Shown here: in pieces, positions 1-7,422 of the stretch | Numbering within the stretch: the stretch's first letter is position 1 | Layout: each line of letters begins with the position of its first letter | NCBI GenBank assembly: GCA_903930665.1 | Contig: CAIYZI010000556.1 | Coordinates: 1 to 13,571, forward strand | Length of the DNA: 13,571 nucleotides | Reading direction: 5' to 3' | Source: an uncultured beta proteobacterium | GTDB lineage: Bacteria; Pseudomonadota; Gammaproteobacteria; Burkholderiales; Burkholderiaceae | Translations under genes and position numbers: made by a program | The notes under the pieces: generated by a model | Told to the model about the DNA's origin: nothing | Database searches by the model: none | Seen by the model: the letters and a program-made list of their open reading frames with translations, nothing else

Positions 1-275
1 GGCCCTTTTTGGGCGCAACATGCTTCATTAATGTATGCGTATAGCTTGTAAGTATCTGCTATCTGATTTTTACCTTCATTAACGAATCCCTTGAGCACTA
101 GCTCAGCTCCTGTTTTCCTCGCCTGCTGAGCAAGAAAGATCATCTGGGTGTTGTTCATAGCCGCAGGATTAATAAAAATATATCCCGTTACCCTAGCGGG
201 TAACATGCTATCGGATAGAGATTGTCCAAAAGCGCTAGAACAAGTCCAAAGCAAAATAATGAGTAGTTTTTTCAT
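1..275 (-). CDS. trbC: TrbC-type F pilus assembly protein, 5' part only (runs off the left edge)
   Basis: About 91 codons are visible, beginning at ATG 275-273, which overlaps the traU stop by four bases (ATGA). The N-terminus is a signal peptide (MKKLLIILLWTCSSAFGQS). It is followed by YIFINPAAMNNTQMIFLAQQ and then TGAELVLKGFVNEG. The pattern of a hydrophobic strand, a short helix (normally SFSMP-like) and then a strand ending VLRG/VLKG is typical of TrbC, a periplasmic thioredoxin-like pilin assembly protein of type-F conjugation systems. In F the gene also lies directly after traU, so position supports the call. The SFSMP motif is altered here to NPAAM, and the C-terminal half lies outside the window. 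It may be a divergent TrbC or the TrbC half of a larger fusion. Confidence 0.72.
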   Translation of the reverse strand, partial: MKKLLIILLWTCSSAFGQSLSDSMLPARVTGYIFINPAAMNNTQMIFLAQQARKTGAELVLKGFVNEGKNQIADTYKLYAYINEACCAQKG

Positions 276-1279
276 AAAGCTGAGTACCCCGCACAACAAT
301 CCTTCTTTCTAAAAATGAAGTAACCAAAATCTTTATCTTGTGGCCGACTAGTACCCGTTTCTTGAACGATAGTAGGTCTGCCAACAGGCATGCACATATT
401 ATCTAGAAAGGGTAAAGTGCGACTGATTTTGTATTGACGCTTATCCATAATAAATTCGGGAACACCTAACGCGCCACATGATTGCAATGCTGCCTGACCA
501 GCAGTTGTCTGTTGCAAACCAGTAGCATGGAGCTTTGCTAATAATCTGGTAATCAGTAAATGGTTAACTTGTTCATTAGAGTGGTATGTGGCCACATTAC
601 CCGTTGGCGGATACATTGCACCCCAAGAGCCTGCAACCCAAAATAACGATGCAAGGGGAAATCCTGTTGATGCGGCTATTGCATCAGGAGCTTCGGCAGC
701 CACCGCCAGGATTGAAGTAAATCCATAACCCCAAGGTGTAAGCAAAAGCGCCATACCATCATCTGACCAGCTAGCGTCTGCCCAACTCATATAGGGAACA
801 TCAAAAGACCGATTATCTAAACAAGGACTGTCGTAAATCAATCCAATTGTTGTTAGTACTGGATTGATGTATTCATTCACCTGCATGAATGCACCTTTTG
901 TATTCCCTCTAATATTTTTTTGCGCCTGCCCGATAGATCCATTTTGATTTGAGTTGATTGGCGTATTAATGCTCGTTCCTAATAAAGGCAAGCAACCAGG
1001 TTTATCAGTCACATCAAATTCATAAGCAGGCTCCCATAAAGACATGGGAGTTCCTATCATCAAACTATTCGCACAAGCACAAACTGGAGAGGTTGAGGCG
1101 CCAGAATCATAGTCGCCACTATCGGTAAATCCAAAGTTCATTGAAATACCACCCAAGGTCATTGGAAAAACGCAGTCCCAGCAGACCTCATTTAGTAAAT
1201 TTGGAAAATGCCCATTACAGGTCGATTGCGAAAAGACAATGCATGGCAAAAATAAAAGGGAAATCAGAAACTTTTTCAC
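272..1279 (-). CDS. traU: TraU, type-F conjugative pilus assembly protein
   Basis: A 335-aa periplasmic protein, close to the length of F TraU (about 330 aa). It has a signal peptide (MKKFLISLLFLPCIVFSQS) followed by a cysteine-rich start with CWDCVFPMTLGGISMNFG at about residues 33-50, the TraU hallmark. Further cysteines (CAC near 67, CCAG near the end) fit a protein stabilised by disulfides. In F, TraU is needed for DNA transfer and works with TraW and TrbC in pilus assembly. The start codon is GTG at 1279-1277, overlapping the stop of the upstream 56-aa gene (GTGA). The stop overlaps trbC in the same way, so this is a tightly coupled operon. Product identity is strong; function is known from the family. 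Confidence 0.93.
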   Translation of the reverse strand: MKKFLISLLFLPCIVFSQSTCNGHFPNLLNEVCWDCVFPMTLGGISMNFGFTDSGDYDSGASTSPVCACANSLMIGTPMSLWEPAYEFDVTDKPGCLPLLGTSINTPINSNQNGSIGQAQKNIRGNTKGAFMQVNEYINPVLTTIGLIYDSPCLDNRSFDVPYMSWADASWSDDGMALLLTPWGYGFTSILAVAAEAPDAIAASTGFPLASLFWVAGSWGAMYPPTGNVATYHSNEQVNHLLITRLLAKLHATGLQQTTAGQAALQSCGALGVPEFIMDKRQYKISRTLPFLDNMCMPVGRPTIVQETGTSRPQDKDFGYFIFRKKDCCAGYSAL

Positions 1280-1446
1280 TCTGCTGCATTCCCATTTTCA
1301 CCAGCAAGCGGTAATGTGTCTACGTTATTTGGTTCTGGCTTGGAGCGTACAAATTGCATATCTTTAACAGTTGCATTGCCACCCTCTTCCACAATAATTT
1401 CTATGGATTTACCAAACATTTCCCATGGTGCTTTTTGCCTGCTCAC
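1276..1446 (-). CDS. 56-aa small protein between traW and traU, unrecognised
   Basis: A short reading frame fills the otherwise empty gap between traW and traU. It begins at GTG 1446-1444, overlapping the traW stop as GTGA, and its TGA stop overlaps the traU GTG start in the same way. The product begins MSRQKAPWEMFGKSIEIIVE and ends ENGNAAE. It has no signal peptide, membrane segment or cysteine. Its middle (KSIEIIVEEGGNATVKDMQF) looks like a small beta-rich fold. The perfect double overlap is the main evidence that it is translated, because a gap with no gene would be out of place in this compact operon. I do not recognise the family. It could be a cytoplasmic coupling or regulatory peptide, or a degenerate remnant. 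Confidence 0.7.
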   Translation of the reverse strand: MSRQKAPWEMFGKSIEIIVEEGGNATVKDMQFVRSKPEPNNVDTLPLAGENGNAAE

Positions 1447-2078
1447 TGACTCATTCCTTTTGTTAAAAATAAAGCCCCATTCTTCTGAAAAAGAATCGCT
1501 GGCACTGAATCGATATTGATGTTGTAGAGACGATGCAATTGACCAATAATCATTGCCTTGTAGTCGTAGTAGAAAACTTGGTGATATTTATTGCCTTCGT
1601 TGACATAGCTACCCGCTGTAAAGACAATCTTTGTAGGATATTTTTTGGCCTGCGCTAGTGCGTACTGGATTTGTGATTGATCGCGGCCATCGATGAAGAT
1701 ATAAGCAGAATCGAGTGCATGTAACTTTAGCGGCTCAATAACTGTGCCCTGTTTAGCTACTACCCTGCCTTGATCATCTTTGTAATCTTGGGGGATCGTA
1801 AAAGATGGGCTAAAGACTTCTTGCGTGCTCTTGTAGTTGGTCTTAATGCCCAAATCTGGCGGGTTATAGATTTTGTCTAACTGACCCTTACGCCACTCCT
1901 GCATGCGCTTATCAAGCTCGCCACTTTTTTGCTGCTTCTCAACAAAGCTGCGGATCTGATCGCCACCAGACTTCCCAGCAGGTACGGCGCTAGGATCAAC
2001 GCCAAAGTCTTCCGCAAAAGATGAGAAAGATAGGCATAAAAGTATGCCTAAAATGAATTTACTGAGTATTTTGTGCAT
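1443..2078 (-). CDS. traW: TraW, type-F conjugative pilus assembly protein
   Basis: From ATG 2078 the product is 211 aa with a clean signal peptide (MHKILSKFILGILLCLSFSS, then FAED). An in-frame ATG at 2093 would add five residues. Neither start has a clear ribosome site, and both lie inside the end of the transglycosylase gene. The mature protein has the TraW pattern: a helical charged region, then a GTVIEPLKLHALDSAYIFID segment (family consensus: G...NPL...L.FID), a D.SQI motif, KIVFTAGSYVN, the strands VFYYDY and GQLHRLYNI, and VPAILFQKNGALFL near the end. TraW is periplasmic, interacts with TrbC and is required for F pilus assembly. The gene order traW-(small ORF)-traU-trbC matches type-F systems. 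Confidence 0.88.
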   Translation of the reverse strand: MHKILSKFILGILLCLSFSSFAEDFGVDPSAVPAGKSGGDQIRSFVEKQQKSGELDKRMQEWRKGQLDKIYNPPDLGIKTNYKSTQEVFSPSFTIPQDYKDDQGRVVAKQGTVIEPLKLHALDSAYIFIDGRDQSQIQYALAQAKKYPTKIVFTAGSYVNEGNKYHQVFYYDYKAMIIGQLHRLYNINIDSVPAILFQKNGALFLTKGMSQ

Positions 2079-2664
2079 AAACGACAATTTCATTTGTATG
2101 TTTTGGTGCTCCCACCAGTTTTAGGGACGGGGTATTTTTAGAGGGATGCTTAAATTGACCATATAGCCAGAGAACACTGGCAACATAGTTTTGTGTCTCT
2201 ATATAAGGTGGAATGCCCTGATAACGAATGACTGCTTGCGGACCTGCGTTGTAGGCTGCTAATGCCAAAGGCCAATCTCTAAATGTCTTCCATTGCGCTA
2301 TGAGGTAACGCGTCCCAGCCATTAAGTTCAGTTCCGGCTCAAATAGATAGATAGAATTCACACCCATGAGTTCACCGGTAGCGGGCATCACTTGAGTTAG
2401 ACCTCTAGCGCCCTTTTCCGATATAGCGCGGTGGTTATATCCTGATTCCACAGCCACAAGAGCCTTCACCAAAAGAGGATCTAGCCCTTGACTCTTGGCT
2501 ACTCGATTGATTGCTTTTTCAACTTGCCAATAGTTCTCAATCATGACTTTACATTGGGGGTTTTGAACTCTACCTTGCAGGCAATTTGCAGTAGATTCGA
2601 TACCAGCATGCGCGCTAGAAGTCCACGCTACTGCAATTGTCATTAGCAATAAAGTAAATCGCAT
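2059..2664 (-). CDS. Lytic transglycosylase (SLT domain) of the conjugation apparatus
   Basis: A 201-aa protein with a signal peptide (MRFTLLLMTIAVAWTSSAHA) and an SLT/goose-lysozyme-like domain. The catalytic glutamate is probably E73 in ALVAVESGYN. It is followed by the family motifs KGARGLTQVMPAT (residues 84-96), NLMAGTRYL (113-121) and ALAAYNAGP (134-142). Such enzymes cleave peptidoglycan glycan strands with formation of 1,6-anhydromuramic acid, opening a passage for the transfer channel (VirB1 or F orf169 role). An early cysteine pair (C28, C38) could be disulfide bonded and depend on the DsbC encoded upstream. The start overlaps the stop of the small membrane protein as TAATG. Its place just before traW supports a transfer role rather than general cell-wall turnover. 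Confidence 0.93.
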   Translation of the reverse strand: MRFTLLLMTIAVAWTSSAHAGIESTANCLQGRVQNPQCKVMIENYWQVEKAINRVAKSQGLDPLLVKALVAVESGYNHRAISEKGARGLTQVMPATGELMGVNSIYLFEPELNLMAGTRYLIAQWKTFRDWPLALAAYNAGPQAVIRYQGIPPYIETQNYVASVLWLYGQFKHPSKNTPSLKLVGAPKHTNEIVVYAQNTQ

Positions 2665-2900
2665 TAAAACTTAACCTGCCTAATGATGCGGTGATAAGTT
2701 GCAGTTAATAAGCTCCCGATTAACCCAATGGCTGTGCCAAGTAAAGCTACACAAAAGAACGCCAGACCAACGATTCCTATTACTCCTGTTGGGTCCATGC
2801 CAGACAATACAAGGCCAACAATCGCTAATGAGATCTGGATATACCAATATTCACGATCAGGAGACTCCAAATACCAATTTTTAAGAAAGTTCTTCATCAA
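2664..2900 (-). CDS. 78-aa inner-membrane protein with two predicted helices
   Basis: The frame begins ATGATG at 2900 and overlaps the stop of the upstream gene as ATGA, which decides the start. The product has a charged N-terminus with aromatic residues (NWYLESPDREYWYIQ) and two long hydrophobic stretches, about residues 21-43 and 46-67, split by a short GVIG turn. It ends in a basic tail (YHRIIRQVKF). This suggests a helical hairpin in the inner membrane with both ends in the cytoplasm. I do not recognise a family. Small hydrophobic proteins at this place in type-F operons can be TrbI-like or pilin-accessory proteins, but it lacks the periplasmic coiled coil expected of TrbI. Conjugative function is inferred from context only. 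Confidence 0.8.
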   Translation of the reverse strand: MMKNFLKNWYLESPDREYWYIQISLAIVGLVLSGMDPTGVIGIVGLAFFCVALLGTAIGLIGSLLTATYHRIIRQVKF

Positions 2901-3442
2901 ATATTTACCAATAAGTTAAGTTGGTTGACGCTTGCCAGTACGAGGCGATGAGCTTCGATGGCTTCGTTAATGACCTGTTTGTTATGCTTCTTGGCATTCG
3001 TCAGAAGCTGTCGCGCCTCTTTTGCCATCGCCATACCACTAGCGACATTGATTTTTCTTTTATAAAAGTCGCCTTCTTGCTGCCCCCCTTTTAGGTCAAG
3101 GCCACGACCAAGATTGGCGGACGAAAGCGCGAGCTGAGCTAACGCCCCCGCCTTCATTACTTCTTTATCGCTTATCCCAAGAGTTAGAAGTAAGTCGCCT
3201 TCTTTGCGAACCTCAAGCGCTATTGCGTTCACTGAATCGGCATACTCGTTTAAGACATAAATTAACCCCAATTCAAGATTTTTATCGCACAAATTTACCA
3301 ACTCAACGGAGGGTAAATATTCAGACTTTACCGTTGCCGGAGTACTCAAATACTTATTGGGCTGACCTGTATCCACAACTAAACCCAAGGCCGCATCTTT
3401 TCTCATTAAATTTACTTTGGCAAACAAGCGTTTTATATCCAT
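2897..3442 (-). CDS. 181-aa hypothetical protein in the transfer operon
   Basis: A soluble, mostly helical protein with no signal peptide or membrane segment. It starts at ATG 3442, one base after the dsbC-like stop (TGA A ATG) with GGGGGT just upstream as a possible ribosome site. A leucine-rich helical middle (LVNLCDKNLELGLIYVLNEY) is followed by a GISDKEVMKAGALAQLALSS segment and a basic C-terminal helix (AKEARQLLTNAKKHNKQVIN). I recognise no domain. Its firm position, with one-base spacing upstream and a four-base overlap downstream, shows it belongs to the operon. A cytoplasmic role is inferred from the missing signal. It is unlike its neighbours, most of which are exported or membrane proteins. 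Confidence 0.85.
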   Translation of the reverse strand: MDIKRLFAKVNLMRKDAALGLVVDTGQPNKYLSTPATVKSEYLPSVELVNLCDKNLELGLIYVLNEYADSVNAIALEVRKEGDLLLTLGISDKEVMKAGALAQLALSSANLGRGLDLKGGQQEGDFYKRKINVASGMAMAKEARQLLTNAKKHNKQVINEAIEAHRLVLASVNQLNLLVNI

Positions 3443-3443
3443 T

Positions 3444-4148
3444 TCAACCCCCTAGTTTTTGTTCAATTTGTGCGACAGGGATTAATCCAGGGATAATCTC
3501 ACCGCTCTCAAAAATAATTGCTGGCGTGCCATAGATGCCCATTTTTTTGGCTAGAGCAATATTTCTATCGATGGGTGTCTCGCACGAACTCGATGTAGAG
3601 GCGGGCATAGATTTACCTAATACATAACTATGCCATGCGGTCGCACGATCCTTGGAGCACCAAATCCATTCGCTCACCTTACGAGCATTAGGATGCAGAC
3701 TATCCAATGGCATTGGGAAGACATAAATAGTCACATTTTGAAGTTGGTCAAATTCAGGCTCTAACTTCTTGCAATACGGGCAATCTGGGTCACTAAAGAC
3801 ATACATCTTTTTGGCTCCATTCCCGCGAACCAGTTTGATTGCATCCTTAGTTTTCAAATCAGCCAGATTAATCTTTGGTCGGTTTGCTTCTTTAAGTTTG
3901 GCTACGACTGAGTAATTTTCATTCAAATTAACTACATCACCTGTGACCATGTACGCAAGGCTCTCATCGACAAATACCACCTCGCCACCTTTAATGATCG
4001 AATAGAAGTTATCGAATGCTTTTTCAATCTTTGCGCCCTCTGCTTGCGGAAAGCGCTCTATAACCTTCGCTTCAAAATCTGCTGGTGCAGCATGGGCTAT
4101 TGCGTTTGCTAATAAAGTGCTTAGCACTAAGCTAATAATTCGTTTCAT
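3444..4148 (-). CDS. dsbC: DsbC-like periplasmic thiol:disulfide isomerase
   Basis: A 234-aa protein of usual DsbC size. It has a signal peptide (MKRIISLVLSTLLANAIAHA), an N-terminal dimerisation-like region (about 24-90) and a thioredoxin-fold domain with the redox motif FSDPDCPYCKKLEP. The active cysteines are C123 and C126. A second pair, C164 and C189, corresponds to the structural cysteines of DsbC/DsbG. The cis-proline loop is IYGTPAIIF (P209). Such proteins rearrange wrong disulfides in periplasmic substrates. Here the obvious clients are the cysteine-rich TraU and perhaps TraN, which would lie further downstream outside the window. DsbC copies inside type-F transfer operons are common (plasmids of the R27/SXT type). 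The eight-base gap to the gene upstream marks the same transcript. Confidence 0.93.
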   Translation of the reverse strand: MKRIISLVLSTLLANAIAHAAPADFEAKVIERFPQAEGAKIEKAFDNFYSIIKGGEVVFVDESLAYMVTGDVVNLNENYSVVAKLKEANRPKINLADLKTKDAIKLVRGNGAKKMYVFSDPDCPYCKKLEPEFDQLQNVTIYVFPMPLDSLHPNARKVSEWIWCSKDRATAWHSYVLGKSMPASTSSSCETPIDRNIALAKKMGIYGTPAIIFESGEIIPGLIPVAQIEQKLGG

Positions 4149-4156
4149 ATATGTAT

Positions 4157-4777
4157 TTATTCTTTCTCTGGGTAAAAAATATTGATTGCAATGCCCTTGG
4201 TAAGAGGGGGAATATCACTGCGATTAACTTTGAAGGTGATCTCATCCTGACTGAGGTAATCAGGACTATGACGCTCGTACTCAGGCGTTAATGTCTTCAG
4301 TGAGTTATCTGGCGTGCAAGCGACCTCAGAACAAAAATTAATCTTGAACTGTGGATACTCTGTTTTAGGAACGTCGGTAGATACAACTTCTTTTATCTCT
4401 ACGAACTCAGGGCCAGCTTTAATCTCGGGCAGTGATAGTGTGATGGTTTTTACATCCCGATTTACTTCGGTGGTAGCCACTGGGGCAACCACAGCATTTA
4501 TGGCGCTACCAACATGCGACTCTAGATAGTTAACAAGGGCAGCCAAGATAATCAGGAACAGCAATATGAGGCCAGCTCCAATTAGTAAGCCCTTATGTTT
4601 AAGGAAGCCAAAGTGGTTAGATCTTGGCCTAACAATCGGCTTAGGCTCTGGAATTTGCTCTTCATAAATATCGGCAAACTCATTAATAATCGTGCCGCAT
4701 TGAGTGCAGGGAATGGTTAATAGATCCTCAAATTCGCAAGACTGAATTAAAGAACACTTCGGACATTTATATTTCAT
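4157..4777 (-). CDS. Zinc-ribbon membrane protein (MJ0042/DUF3426-like layout)
   Basis: A 206-aa protein with three parts. Residues 5-27 form a zinc ribbon with CPKC and CTQC pairs (C5, C8, C24, C27). Residues about 65-87 form one strongly hydrophobic helix (GLLIGAGLILLFLIILAALV) after a basic KPIVRPRSNHFGFLKHKG stretch. The rest is a beta-rich C-terminal domain, with cysteines near 149 and 154 (FCSEVACTPD) that could form a disulfide. By the positive-inside rule the zinc ribbon is cytoplasmic and the C-terminal domain periplasmic. The order finger, helix, extracellular domain recalls the MJ0042-finger/DUF3426 proteins of betaproteobacteria, but the match is by eye. In the operon it may link cytoplasmic and periplasmic parts of the transfer machine; that is inference. 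Confidence 0.8.
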   Translation of the reverse strand: MKYKCPKCSLIQSCEFEDLLTIPCTQCGTIINEFADIYEEQIPEPKPIVRPRSNHFGFLKHKGLLIGAGLILLFLIILAALVNYLESHVGSAINAVVAPVATTEVNRDVKTITLSLPEIKAGPEFVEIKEVVSTDVPKTEYPQFKINFCSEVACTPDNSLKTLTPEYERHSPDYLSQDEITFKVNRSDIPPLTKGIAINIFYPEKE

Positions 4778-4796
4778 ATTTATTGAATTTCTTATA

Positions 4797-5159
4797 TTAA
4801 TAAGTCGGAAAAATTTCGACCTTACTCATACCCTCAGGGAACCTCTCAAAGGCAAATGTGTGTCGCGAACCAGTTGTAACAATGGTATTTAGGTGAAATA
4901 AGATTGGCCGCTTTTGTTGATAAAGCAAAAAACCCTTCTTGTCATACGTGCGAATGACAAAGCTAGGAAAGCGCACCTCTTTATCTTCCTTGGCATCTAA
5001 TGAAAACATGATTAGATGGTTTTCATAATCAACCTCAATGTCATAGACGCGCAAGAGTTTTAATGCGGCCGCACAAGGATCATAAGAGCGATCTTTAGCC
5101 TTAAAGTAGGCGCTTGGCTTAATTGTTTCTGCTTGATTCAACATACTTTCTTTCTTCAT
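4797..5159 (-). CDS. 120-aa hypothetical protein in the transfer operon
   Basis: A small soluble protein without signal or membrane segment. The chosen start is ATG 5159 (MKKESMLNQAETIKPSAYF). A TTG two codons upstream and an ATG at 5144 are alternatives, and no site has a clear Shine-Dalgarno. The C-terminal two-thirds look beta-rich (IEVDYENHLIMFSLDAKE, then FVIRTYDKKGFLLYQQ, then RHTFAFERF) with a pattern of alternating hydrophobic residues. I recognise no family. It lies 18 bases after the SprT-like gene and 19 bases before the zinc-ribbon gene, so it is probably cotranscribed. Function unknown. Confidence 0.75.
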   Translation of the reverse strand: MKKESMLNQAETIKPSAYFKAKDRSYDPCAAALKLLRVYDIEVDYENHLIMFSLDAKEDKEVRFPSFVIRTYDKKGFLLYQQKRPILFHLNTIVTTGSRHTFAFERFPEGMSKVEIFPTY

Positions 5160-5177
5160 TTTCAAATTGGCAATAAA

Positions 5178-5825
5178 TTATTCTTCATGGCCAAGGTCTT
5201 CAATATCAAGAACTTCCATAGCTCCATGTAAAGGGCAATGTGGTGCTCCAAGCCTTAAGAGCCACTTTCTACTTGTACGTGCAATGTATTGACAAGTTTT
5301 GCATCTGCATTTCACATGGTTTTGCCTTTGCTTCTTAGGTGCAGTTGTAATCGGGTTTCCTTGACCGTCAACAATATGACCACCTTCGCCGGTAATCTCA
5401 CCGCCCAAGCGAGCGTGCGGCAATGGACCTGCATCACGCAATATTGGCGCTATCGCCTCTACGAATTGAGGCCCCGCAATAGTTGATCTCATCTTCCCAG
5501 TAAGCCCGATACCTCTAGCAACTTTGGCAAATTCCTTACCGTGACCCAATGGAATGCCCACTGCTGCATGGCAAAGCTCATGGGCAAGAATGGCTGAAAT
5601 CTCTAAAACATCATCAATGGTTGGCTTGATAAATATTTCAAAATGGCCGTCTTCTGAACAACGCTTATCCCAACATTCACCAATAGACTTACCCCGGCGG
5701 CCGGAGCTGGTAAAACCAATCGCTATACGAATTGCTTCTGGCAATGGGTACCCAACGGACTCATAGATTGGTGCCATACGTGAAGCTACAAAATTTAGCC
5801 AGGATTCTCTATTGGTGAATTTCAT
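5178..5825 (-). CDS. SprT-like zinc metallopeptidase with C-terminal zinc ribbon
   Basis: A 215-aa cytoplasmic protein. Residues 79-86 (ILAHELCH) contain the HExxH zinc-protease motif (H82, E83, H86). A third ligand is likely at H95 in PLGHGKEFAKVA. This spacing is that of SprT/Spartan-like peptidases. After a glycine-rich linker (about 140-162) comes a basic segment and a four-cysteine ribbon (C173, C175, C178 and C197), a common C-terminal partner in this group. SprT-like proteins cut proteins bound or cross-linked to DNA, or act in DNA metabolism; the substrate here is unknown. One idea is processing of relaxase-DNA adducts or of proteins entering with transferred DNA. All expected catalytic residues are present, so it may be active. 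Confidence 0.85.
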   Translation of the reverse strand: MKFTNRESWLNFVASRMAPIYESVGYPLPEAIRIAIGFTSSGRRGKSIGECWDKRCSEDGHFEIFIKPTIDDVLEISAILAHELCHAAVGIPLGHGKEFAKVARGIGLTGKMRSTIAGPQFVEAIAPILRDAGPLPHARLGGEITGEGGHIVDGQGNPITTAPKKQRQNHVKCRCKTCQYIARTSRKWLLRLGAPHCPLHGAMEVLDIEDLGHEE

Positions 5826-5836
5826 AATCCTAAGTA

Positions 5837-6412
5837 CTAACTAAAAAATGGCTGAGTAAAAGGCATATAGCCTTTCGCATTTTGATTAGCTTTAGAGCAT
5901 CGCCATTTGTTTGCTGTCGCAAGAATTAGCTGTTGACGTTCCTTATCCTTGCGGACTTTAGTAACCTTTACAGGATCACCGGCATGGTCAAGGTGAAGCA
6001 CCACGACCTCTTTAAACTCATTGTCTGCTGCTAAATGTACCCATTGGCATTCATCAAACAGTAGATCGATGTCAGCTTGGTTTGCGCATAAAGGCCGAAC
6101 AAGGAGGGCGCTTTTTCCAAAAGCATGTACGCCTTCAGTTGTGCTTCGAATCCATGGATTTAATGTGCTTTGGATGCAAAAAGGGACATATTTAGTGATA
6201 TCTAGACCATATTCATGCGCTTTATGATCATTTATGGAAGGAGTTATGCCCTTATTGACAGCAGCGCAAGCAAAGCCCTGGGAAAGCTTGGAGGGAATTG
6301 AGCTAATGAAGGCTGCTAAAGAAGCGGTAACTGCTGGGAACTCTGGGTTGCCAATGCCATAGCACCACTGGAGCCATTCGACAGGATCAGAGTGTATTTC
6401 CACCAACTTCAT
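5837..6412 (-). CDS. 191-aa hypothetical protein, first gene of the transfer operon segment
   Basis: The frame starts at ATG 6412 with a good ribosome site (GAAGGA about six bases upstream), the clearest in the operon and in keeping with a promoter-proximal gene. The protein is soluble, with no signal peptide. It carries several tryptophans (EWLQWCYG at the N-terminus) and a beta-strand segment FKEVVVLHLDHAGDPVKVTK near 133-152, followed by a basic helix (VRKDKERQQLILATANKW) and a Pro/Phe tail. I recognise no domain. It is followed after 11 bases by the SprT-like gene, so the two could work together. It could be an early regulator or a DNA-processing accessory; nothing in the sequence decides. 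Confidence 0.8.
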   Translation of the reverse strand: MKLVEIHSDPVEWLQWCYGIGNPEFPAVTASLAAFISSIPSKLSQGFACAAVNKGITPSINDHKAHEYGLDITKYVPFCIQSTLNPWIRSTTEGVHAFGKSALLVRPLCANQADIDLLFDECQWVHLAADNEFKEVVVLHLDHAGDPVKVTKVRKDKERQQLILATANKWRCSKANQNAKGYMPFTQPFFS

Positions 6413-6466
6413 AGATGTCCTTCAATATAAGTAAAAAGCAATTTTTATTTCTAATATGTATAAATC

Positions 6467-6494
6467 ACTATAACATAAATAATAAGTAATTCAA
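6467..6494 (-). promoter_or_regulatory. Sigma70-like promoter for the transfer operon segment
   Basis: On the minus strand TTGAAT (6494-6489) and TATAGT (6472-6467) are separated by 16 bases in a very AT-rich gap, 55 bases before the ATG at 6412. Both hexamers match the consensus at four or more of six positions. The transcript would run through the 191-aa gene to trbC and beyond. No operator palindrome was obvious. Confidence 0.55.
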
Positions 6495-6535
6495 CAAAAA
6501 ACGGCTATTTATAAAAATAAAAGGATATAAGTGGT

Positions 6536-6742
6536 CTATGGGCGCTTTTTAACGCTTGGGCCCGACTCAACGTAATAATTAGGCGTTACACTTTTCACGT
6601 CTGGCAGCTTGCCTACCTCAACACCATTCTCTATAGCCCACAGGACCTTTAGAGATGAGCCAAAGGCCTCTCGAAACCTTGCCACGACTTCAGTAGTTTG
6701 CGGCATTGTTTTTGCAAGATATTCTTTAGTTAATTTGGTCAC
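6536..6742 (-). CDS. 68-aa small hypothetical protein
   Basis: A short basic protein that starts MTKLTKEYLAKTMPQTTEVV and ends SGPSVKKRP. It is helical at the N-terminus and contains FREAFGSSLKVLWAIENGVE, without membrane segments or cysteines. The start used is GTG 6742, the first start codon after an in-frame stop. AGAAG lies directly against it, so initiation at ATG 6706 (MPQTTEVV) is also possible. It stands alone, with an 80-base gap to the DUF4337-like gene upstream and a 123-base AT-rich gap downstream. I do not recognise it. A small regulator or DNA-binding accessory is possible because of the basic tail, but this is weak. Confidence 0.6.
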   Translation of the reverse strand: MTKLTKEYLAKTMPQTTEVVARFREAFGSSLKVLWAIENGVEVGKLPDVKSVTPNYYVESGPSVKKRP

Positions 6743-6822
6743 CTTCTATGGCCATAGTAAAAATAGAGGCTCCCGCAAACTTGGATTGGAATATCCCCTT
6801 CTTGTTATATCGGATATTCAAT

Positions 6823-7422
6823 TTAGACAAACAAAAAGAAGCCGTTAAGCATGCATACTGATCCAAGAATACCCATAGCGCCACCTACAAACGTCAAGAT
6901 TGGCATAGATGCCAAGATGGAGATTGATAGCAAAACAATTCCAATCTGAAGGATGCCCTCAGCATAATCAAACCAAGGATCTTGCTTAAGAGCGTGATCG
7001 CGTTCTGCTTCATGCTCTTTAGCTTTTTCAAGCAATTGCTTTTTGCCTTCGCCAGATTTTTCATCGGATTCATAGCGATGTATTTCATTTGCATATTCAA
7101 TCACGCGTTCATTTAGCTGCGCTAAAACATTGTCCTCTTTTGATCCGGCCTTTGAATTTAGAAGCAGGCCAGAAAAATCTGACAACTGTTCTGCCGCTAC
7201 CTTTAGTTGATTTTCCTTAATCGATTTGGCTTGATAAAAAGCGTAGTAATTCGATGCCTCGATATTGTGCCGTGTCGCCTCTTTTGAAGCATTCCCACCG
7301 CCGACATTATTGATTGCCAACACCATTGCCATTATGGAAATGATTAGGGCTGTCCAGTTGCGAGATTTATGCTTAGCTTCTTCTGCTTGTTCAATAAGCT
7401 CGTGTGATTCATGCGCTTCCAT
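6823..7422 (-). CDS. DUF4337-like membrane protein
   Basis: A 199-aa protein with the layout of DUF4337 proteins. A short charged N-terminus (EAHESHELIEQAEEAKHKS) is followed by one membrane helix at about residues 24-41 (WTALIISIMAMVLAINN). Next comes the family-typical segment ASNYYAFYQAKSIKENQLK (about 57-75), a long charged helical region (about 76-145, probably coiled coil), and one or two hydrophobic helices at the C-terminus (about 155-199). The function of the family is unknown. It starts at ATG 7422 with GGGA six bases upstream and overlaps the upstream 129-aa gene by 14 bases, so the two are a unit. It probably forms an inner-membrane oligomer. It is not an obvious conjugation gene. 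Confidence 0.8.
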   Translation of the reverse strand: MEAHESHELIEQAEEAKHKSRNWTALIISIMAMVLAINNVGGGNASKEATRHNIEASNYYAFYQAKSIKENQLKVAAEQLSDFSGLLLNSKAGSKEDNVLAQLNERVIEYANEIHRYESDEKSGEGKKQLLEKAKEHEAERDHALKQDPWFDYAEGILQIGIVLLSISILASMPILTFVGGAMGILGSVCMLNGFFLFV

